From positions 240,650-253,149 of the forward strand of contig KV908414.1 in the NCBI GenBank assembly GCA_002005505.1: a stretch of 12,500 bases of DNA. The letters are read 5' to 3'. The DNA is from Botryococcus braunii. Lineage: Eukaryota > Chlorophyta > Trebouxiophyceae. A model generated the notes under the pieces. That model saw nothing but the letters and a program-made list of their open reading frames with translations, had not been told where the DNA came from and did no database searches. This document shows, in pieces, positions 9,575-12,500 of this stretch. The translations under genes and the position numbers were made by a program. Each line of letters begins with the position of its first letter. The first letter of the stretch is position 1.

Positions 9575-12312
9575 ACTTGCGTGTACCGATTATTGGTATC
9601 AAGCAGTAATGCACAGCAACTGGAAGCTGACCCCAAACCAGCGGGTGTGCACAGGAGGACAGCTCGGTCGCAAAAAGTCAGGCCTGTTTTTGCTGGTGTT
9701 GAAAGGGGGACCCAGAGGGGGGGGGAGGCCAGAAAAGAGCACCTCCAGCGGCAAGCGCAGCCCTCATAATCTGCCAATAGTTGGGCGTATCGTTGTTCAA
9801 GCTCTTGCTCCTGCGGGCCAGTTCCGGTTTCCCGTAGTCGTCCCCCATTTGCCTGTGCCCCAGTCCCCAGTATCTCGGTGACGCTCGGATTTCGCAGAGT
9901 CATTTCCAACACCAGGTCCCCCAAAGCGGGGCCCCCAGAGTCTTTGCCCCGAATCGGGTCCCCCAGGGTCTTTGCACCAATCCACCCCAGAGTCTTCCCC
10001 CCAATTCAGGTCCTCCAGAGTCTTTCCCCCAATTTGGGTCTCCCAGACTCTCCCCCCACCTGCCGAGGCTACAGGCACGACCCCCTCAGTGTCAGCAGTC
10101 CACAGCTCGCTGCCTTTCTAATGAGATGAAGTCGGCCTCCTCGGCCTCCCCTGGGGGAGTCCCCTCTCTACTTCAGAGGAGATGACAAGTGGCGCAGCGG
10201 AGATGCCCAAGGAGAGAAGCCAGGTGAAGACAAGAGGAGTCTATTTCAAGACAGTGTTGGCAATTGGAAGTGCATGCCATGTCTAAGGATAACTACAGAT
10301 GTACGGATCATGATTCCGTAAATTATGGGAAAGGGCCGAAAGTGTCAGAGAGGCTCTCCAATGTCATTTGGGATCAAGCGCAAACATTGGCAATTTCTAC
10401 AATCTACAAAATCTGGGTTAAAATGCAGCAGTTTCCAAAGCAAATTCAGCCTTCTTGCAGTGCACAAAAGCCTGCTTTTACCAGAACATCTGCAATGCAC
10501 CTCCGTAGAAAACTCGTAACGAGTCAAAACTACGTACGGATTTTGCTACGATCCGTAGATCCGTAGAAATTACAGTGCGTAGAAGGGCTGACGCCATTTG
10601 AGAAGGGGGCACAACATGCTCTCCAAATGTCTGTACTGCAAAAATATGTATATATCAGGAGAACAGATGGAGAGCCTTGTCCGTTTCAAAGAGGGGCCTG
10701 CCCAAGAGCAGCTGACGAGAAAGCACATGAAGAGCAGTGTACGGGCTTGAATGCCCTTGTCTCCACCTCATCGGGCAGGGGGGGGGGGGAGGGAGTGAAG
10801 GAGGGGGGCAGTGGAGGGAGGAAGGGGAGTGAGGGAGGGAGTGAGGGAGGGAGGGAGTGGACGGAGGGAACGAGGAAAGGAAGGATGGAAAGAAGGAGGG
10901 AGGGAGTGAGGGGAGGGAGGGAGGGAGGGAGGGAATGAGGAAGGGAAGGAGGCATAGAAGGAGGAAAGGAGGGAGGGAGGGAGGTAGGGGAGGGAGAGAG
11001 GGAGGGAGTGGAGGGGAGGGAGGGAGCGGAGGGGAGGGAACGAGGAAAGGAGGGAAGGAAGGAGGGAGGGAGGGAGGGAGGGAAAGGAGGGAGGGAGGAA
11101 GGAAGGGAGCGGAGGGAGGGATCGGAGGCAGGGAGGGAGCGGAGGGAGGGAACAAGGACGGGAGGGAGGGAAACAAGGAGGGAAGGAGGGAGGGAGCGAG
11201 GCAGGGGAGAAAAGGGGCCGAGGGAGGGAGGGAGGGGGGGGAAGGGCAAGGTACTGGGTGCGAAGGGTCCCCTGGAGGCCGCCATAGGCGGACATGGTGC
11301 CCCGTAGGCTGAGCTCCTCCCAGTTGACGCTTCCCAACAGAAGGGAGTGCTTCTGCCAAGACTCCGGGAGAGCACACTCGGCGAAGGTGTCATAGGGCGC
11401 TGGATTGCCGCCGTGCATCGAAACCTGGCAGTACAAGCCCGGGTCAGCAGTACAAATGAATCAGGAGCAGGAGCAGGAGCAGGTTGAGAGATGCGCAGGA
11501 CATGAGGGAGGGTGTCGAGGTACGGCCACAAACACAAACGGGTCAGGCTGAGAAGAGTCAAGAAGTATCAAGTCGCGCTGTGGAGGACAGCGTGGAAACT
11601 AGGGAGGGGAGGGGAGGGGAGACGAGGTGAGGGGGAGGAGCACGGAGCAAGGGGACAGGGAACGGGAAGGGGAACTCGAAGGGGAAGGGGAAGGGAGGGG
11701 AGGGACGGGAAGGGAATGAAACGGGAAGCGCGGGGGAGGGGGTGCAGAAGGGGAGGGGAGGAGAATGGGGAAGGGGAGGGGAGGGGAGAGGAAGGGAAAG
11801 GGGAAGGGGAAGGGAAGGGAAGTTAGGGTAGGCAGAGGGGAGAACTTGGAAGTCCTTGCGGCTTGAGGCAACGGGGAGAGGAGAAGAGGGGAGGGGAGGG
11901 GAGGGGACAGGAACAGTTAACTCTGCTTGGGGCTGGAAGTGGAGAGGAGGGAATGGATGAGGAGGGAAGGGGGGGAAGGGGGGAGCAGTTGGAGCTGCGT
12001 GAGGCCGGAAGTAGAGAGGAGGGGAGGGAAGGGGAGGGGCTGGAAGTGGTAGGGGCTGGAAGAGGTAGGGGGTGGTGGCGTACTTTGGGGGAGGCAAACT
12101 CTTGGTTCATGCTGTTCAGGAGCTCCTGCGCGATCAGCTCGAAGATGGACTGGCGGAGGGCGTTCCCTTGCGCCACCCCAAGGGCGTAGTGCTGGAGGCG
12201 CTGCACCACAGTGTGCCGTAGCGGCTTATGGTAAGCGGGGTTTGCCGCCTTGCCTGCCACAAGCCAGGGATGCGCCAGTGCCTCTTTCGCCGTGGGCCTC
12301 TGCATGGGATCC
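4034..12312 (-). CDS. Calcium-dependent protein kinase (CDPK-type), 3' part, nine exons
   Basis: This gene is read right to left and is 5'-truncated by the window edge. The joined exons give 474 residues plus TGA in one frame across eight introns (phases 0, 2, 1, 0, 2, 2, 0, 1). In order they encode the end of a Ser/Thr kinase domain (subdomain [10 protein letters not shown]...HPWL, about residues 1-17), a CDPK-like autoinhibitory junction (about 30-70), an unrecognised Ala/Ser/Gly-rich linker (about 77-290), and four EF-hand-like units: loop 292-303 degenerate, 334-345 fair, 386-397 canonical, 423-434 degenerate. CDPKs are soluble or membrane-associated sensors in which calcium binding to the EF lobe relieves junction autoinhibition. 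The ATP-binding lobe and catalytic loop would lie in exons beyond 12500. The kinase end, EF3 and EF4 are clear. Several middle exon borders are inferred mainly from splice signals and phase. Confidence 0.8.
4183..4758 (-). other. Intron with (GT)n/(CA)n
   Basis: This 576-nt intron starts GTGCTC on the minus strand. About a third is alternating GT with GC stretches (4357-4551, listed separately). The remainder is unremarkable. Confidence 0.75.
4357..4551. repeat. Compound (GT)n / (GC)n microsatellite
   Basis: Alternating purine-pyrimidine sequence over nearly 200 nt, mostly GT with GC blocks near 4357-4370 and 4414-4432 and occasional GGT interruptions. Such tracts can adopt Z-DNA. The poly-(Cys-Val) and poly-(His-Thr) open frames here are repeat artefacts. 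Confidence 0.97.
4759..4948 (-). CDS. Exon: EF3 (canonical EF-hand)
   Basis: This exon encodes 63 residues plus one base. After [18 protein letters not shown] comes the loop [12 protein letters not shown], with ligand-type residues at positions 1, 3, 5 and 12 and Leu at 8, then the helix [15 protein letters not shown] and the entering helix of EF4 ([13 protein letters not shown]). The Asp at position 12, in place of the usual Glu, is known in EF-hands and can favour magnesium. The acceptor ATATATTTCAG is the only one in the gene with a classical pyrimidine/U-rich context. The donor is GCAG|GTGCTC, phase 1. Confidence 0.9.
5232..5340. repeat. Imperfect (CA)n tract
   Basis: CA repeats with G and CG interruptions, ending in a GCGC-rich alternating stretch. 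Intronic. Confidence 0.9.
5560..5640. repeat. (CA)n followed by alternating GC
   Basis: An almost pure CA run to 5610, then TCTCACGCGCGCGCGTGC and similar alternating sequence, which is potential Z-DNA. Intronic. Confidence 0.95.
5889..5957. repeat. (CCCT)n tract
   Basis: Tetranucleotide CCCT repeats with TTCC and TTGC variants on the + strand, giving (AGGG)n on the transcript. Intronic. Confidence 0.92.
6020..6299. repeat. 21-nt minisatellite, about 13 copies
   Basis: The unit GGGCCAGGGAAAAGGGAGGA plus one G is repeated about 13 times. The first two or three copies are diverged and the rest nearly identical. Because 21 is a multiple of three and the unit lacks stops, several frames stay open (heptads such as WPLLPFP or SSLFPGP on minus, GKGRRGQ on +). 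It lies 116 nt inside the intron after the EF2 exon. High similarity of copies suggests recent turnover. Confidence 0.95.
6415..6490 (-). CDS. Exon: EF2 second half of loop and exiting helix
   Basis: This exon encodes [20 protein letters not shown] followed by LAPDE, closely resembling the calmodulin/CDPK pattern V-T-T-x-E..G..L..LG..L...E. The acceptor is GGGCAG|G, directly after a G15 run on the transcript. The chosen donor GAG|GTGCGC is the best consensus and is phase 0 like the next acceptor. Others are possible: TCG|GTCTCC at 6394 (phase 0), or A|GTGCGG further on combined with a shifted downstream acceptor. Beyond the chosen donor the frame continues [15 protein letters not shown], which also looks EF-like, so the 3' border is the least certain in the gene. 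Confidence 0.7.
6491..7562 (-). other. Intron with C-run repeats, probable GC-AG
   Basis: This 1072-nt intron appears to begin with GC rather than GT on the transcript and ends T8 G15 CAG. Much of it consists of poly-C runs on the + strand separated by diverged spacer units. Confidence 0.5.
6610..6920. repeat. Diverged 60-75 nt tandem units ending in poly-C
   Basis: Successive units share the words TTGCCAATCTGCTT (6784 and 6841 areas) and GG.GTGTTCCTTTC...CCTGAACCC, and each ends in a run of 8 to 14 C. At least three units are visible between about 6610 and 6920. Weaker related stretches occur near 7020-7083 and 7300-7560. It looks like an old, decaying tandem array. Confidence 0.6.
7563..7628 (-). 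CDS. Exon: EF2 entering helix and first half of loop
   Basis: This 66-nt exon encodes [20 protein letters not shown] followed by D and two bases of Gly. Joined to the next exon it makes the loop [12 protein letters not shown], which fits the EF pattern: acidic position 1, Asp 3, Gly 4, Val 8, Glu 12. The acceptor is GGTGCAG, and the upstream 86-nt intron starts with GTGAGC. No GT gives the right phase at the 3' end. A GC donor at GACGG|GCAGGG does. An alternative GT donor at TTCAA|GTACGA (ending the exon at 7613) is also phase-compatible but would delete the helix and half of the loop. Confidence 0.55.
7629..7714 (-). other. Short 86-nt intron
   Basis: Transcript sense: GTGAGC...GGGGGTGCAG. 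It is the only intron here without a simple-repeat tract and has the best donor consensus. Phase 2. Confidence 0.65.
7715..8031 (-). CDS. Exon: low-complexity Ala/Gly/Ser/Pro linker ending in EF1 half
   Basis: This exon encodes 105 residues plus two bases. The first 70 or so are low-complexity ([28 protein letters not shown]), partly from a 27-nt tandem repeat. The end, [17 protein letters not shown], matches the second half of an EF-hand loop (hydrophobic at position 8, Glu at 12) plus its exiting helix. Loop positions 1-7 (ACGTPKQ) lack calcium ligands, so EF1 is probably non-binding. The donor CG|GTGAGC is a strong consensus. The acceptor CACACAG is phase 0. An internal CAG just before GTG GAC CTG is also phase 0, so the low-complexity part could instead be intronic. 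The other two frames are also largely open here, so openness alone proves little. Confidence 0.6.
7861..7914 (-). repeat. 27-nt tandem repeat within exon
   Basis: Two adjacent 27-nt units at 7861-7887 and 7888-7914 encode PAGAKSGDE and PAGIKSGNA on the minus strand. The unit length is a multiple of three, so copy-number change would keep the frame. It probably explains growth of the linker. Confidence 0.8.
8032..8926 (-). other. Intron filled with GT repeats
   Basis: This 895-nt intron begins GTATCT and ends CACACAG on the minus strand. Most of 8208-8790 is GT-type microsatellite (listed separately). The flanks 8032-8207 and 8791-8926 hold nothing recognised. Confidence 0.65.
8208..8789. repeat. 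Compound (GT)n array with duplicated unique block
   Basis: GT runs at about 8208-8285, 8349-8371, 8413-8485, 8543-8558, 8642-8667 and 8723-8772 are separated by GC-rich alternating or G-rich spacers. A block of about 75 nt at 8484-8559 (starting GTTTATGCGCGCC) recurs at about 8665-8740 (GTTTACGCGCGCC), 181 nt later with roughly a dozen differences. Each copy is bounded by GT tracts. Confidence 0.92.
8927..9087 (-). CDS. Exon: charged helical linker segment
   Basis: This exon encodes two bases plus 53 residues, including [19 protein letters not shown] and [16 protein letters not shown]. It looks like an amphipathic, partly helical segment with no recognised family. Two acceptors are possible, GTGCAG|GA and GAAAGCAG|GAT. 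Only the first matches the phase-1 donor of the preceding exon. The donor is CTG|GTATCT, phase 0. Confidence 0.6.
9088..9742 (-). other. Intron with (CT)n-(GT)n
   Basis: This 655-nt intron begins GTGCTC and ends GTGCAG on the minus strand. Its centre is the compound microsatellite at 9242-9573. The rest (9088-9240, 9575-9742) shows no element. Confidence 0.6.
9242..9573. repeat. Compound (CT)n(GT)n microsatellite
   Basis: About 41 uninterrupted CT units (9242-9324), shorter CT runs to 9372, then (GT)32 to about 9436, a mixed segment, and (GT)35 at 9503-9573. The long pure runs imply high mutability. Confidence 0.97.
9743..9810 (-). CDS. Small exon: [20 protein letters not shown] segment
   Basis: This 68-nt exon lies between the acceptor CCGCAG and the donor GGAG|GTGCTC. 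Of the three frames, one has a stop, one gives [17 protein letters not shown], and one gives the segment named in the call. The last is the only one that fits both neighbours' phases (2 in, 1 out), so I chose it. The phase-excluded alternative frame is also helix-like, so confidence is moderate. No domain is recognised. Confidence 0.5.
9913..10057. repeat. Minisatellite, about 30-nt units
   Basis: About five diverged copies of a unit like GGTCCCCCAGAGTCTTTGCC followed by CCAATC. Some copies are shortened. It is intronic, and the Gly/Trp/Asp-rich open frame on the minus strand is a product of the repeat. Confidence 0.75.
10780..11242. repeat. Polypurine (GGGA)n-type tract
   Basis: About 460 nt that are almost entirely G and A on the + strand, mostly GGGA/GGAA tetranucleotide repeats. 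The transcript strand is therefore C/T only, starting just inside the intron's 5' end. The tract can form triplex (H-DNA) or G-quadruplex structures. Its Ser/Pro/Leu-rich and Gly/Glu/Arg-rich open frames are not genes. Confidence 0.95.
11255..11424 (-). CDS. Exon: linker segment of unknown function
   Basis: This exon encodes 56 residues and two bases of a split Gln codon. It contains [17 protein letters not shown] and [14 protein letters not shown]. Composition and third-base use look coding, unlike the flanking GGGA-type tracts, but I recognise no domain. The acceptor TGCCAG|GTT is phase 0 and agrees with the previous donor. The donor is CA|GTACCT, phase 2. It sits where a normal CDPK would already be entering EF1. 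Confidence 0.6.
11425..12083 (-). other. Intron with G4-rich polypurine tract
   Basis: This 659-nt intron runs from GTACGC to TGCCAG on the minus strand. Nearly all of 11595-12070 is G/A-rich on the + strand (listed separately). 11425-11590 is mixed sequence with a short CAGGAG repeat at 11463-11481. Confidence 0.7.
11595..12070. repeat. (GGGGA)n-like polypurine tract
   Basis: Repeats of GGGGA and GGGAA with occasional interruptions on the + strand. Many closely spaced runs of four G make G-quadruplex formation plausible. The transcript carries the C/T strand. Confidence 0.93.
12084..12312 (-). CDS. Exon: kinase subdomain XI and CDPK junction
   Basis: This exon encodes one split base and 76 residues. 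[17 protein letters not shown] is the classic end of a CAMK-group kinase domain, including the invariant Arg of subdomain XI. A run follows with [13 protein letters not shown] and, later, [15 protein letters not shown]. It matches the CDPK junction pattern (V-x-R-L, an aromatic, then an AL...IA.EL helix) that acts as pseudosubstrate and docks the calmodulin-like lobe. The acceptor is CTGCAG at the 5' end. The donor is AAA|GTACGC, phase 0. The sequence before the acceptor is purine-rich on the transcript, without a pyrimidine tract. The in-frame ATG upstream at 12350 is intronic and not a start, since the kinase domain must continue upstream. Confidence 0.85.
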
Positions 12313-12500
12313 CTGCAGCGCTCCATTCCCTCCTTTTGATTTCCTTTCATTTTCTCTGTCTCTTTCTCCTCTCTCTTTCTCTGTTTCCTTTCCCGCCGTA
12401 GTTATCTTTTTCCTTCTTTTGTTTCCTCTTTCGAAATCCGTTCCTTTTCCTTTTCCTTTTCCTTTTCCTTTTCCTTTTCCTTTTCCTTTTCATTTTGTCT
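12313..12500 (-). other. Partial upstream intron with (CCTTTT)n
   Basis: This is the 3' end of the intron before the kinase-tail exon. The + strand is pyrimidine-rich, with a near-perfect CCTTTT hexanucleotide run at 12441-12490. The transcript strand is therefore purine-rich right up to the acceptor. The window ends inside this intron. Confidence 0.7.

Larger units (their letters stand above)
9811..11254 (-). other. Intron, 1444 nt
   Basis: It runs from GTACCT to CCGCAG on the minus strand and contains the polypurine tract 10780-11242 next to its 5' end and a minisatellite at 9913-10057. The stretch 10130-10770 is non-repetitive, of mixed composition, and shows no gene on either strand. It includes several CCGTA/TACGG words near 10290-10570. 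Confidence 0.6.

Noticed and set aside
10655..11561. Long Ser/Pro/Leu-rich frames (minus) and Gly/Glu/Arg-rich frames (plus)
   Set aside because: They are produced by GGGA-type repeats and overlap in several frames and both strands. Only 11255-11424 within them has exon-like composition and splice signals.

Overview
This looks like nuclear DNA of an intron-rich eukaryote. No prokaryotic-style gene is present. The only gene I can support lies on the minus strand. It is the 3' two-thirds of a calcium-dependent protein kinase (CDPK-type: kinase domain, junction, EF-hands), cut into nine coding exons between about 12312 and 4034. CDPKs occur in the green lineage and in alveolates. A possible TGTAA polyadenylation signal, GT-AG introns and CAG acceptors would suit a green alga, but the window alone does not fix the lineage.

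Layout. Positions 1-4033 are intergenic sequence of moderate AT content with no gene I can defend. It is rich in short perfect palindromes and stem-loops, with a cluster at 2296-2520, and has two short tandem duplications. Positions 4034-12312 hold the kinase gene, read right to left. The exons are 12084-12312 (end of kinase domain plus junction), 11255-11424, 9743-9810, 8927-9087, 7715-8031 (linker, ending in a degenerate EF1), 7563-7628 and 6415-6490 (together EF2), 4759-4948 (EF3, canonical) and 4034-4182 (EF4 and stop). Chosen this way, the exons total 1426 nt: one leftover base from a codon split with an upstream exon outside the window, then 475 codons including TGA. All eight internal junctions keep frame. 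That phase agreement is the main support for the weaker middle exons.

Seven of the eight introns (576-1466 nt) are packed with simple repeats: (GT)n/(CA)n, (CT)n, (CCCT)n, GGGA-type polypurine tracts, poly-C runs, a 21-nt minisatellite of about 13 copies and a minisatellite of about 30 nt. The exception is the 86-nt intron at 7629-7714. Most long open frames in the window come from these repeats and are not genes.

The points most worth checking are a roughly 200-residue unrecognised segment between the junction and the EF-hand lobe, a likely GC-AG intron that splits the EF2 loop, splice acceptors preceded by G-rich rather than pyrimidine-rich sequence, an ambiguous 5' splice site next to the 21-nt minisatellite, and a 74-nt foldback at 2296-2369. 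I found no convincing undescribed system beyond these.
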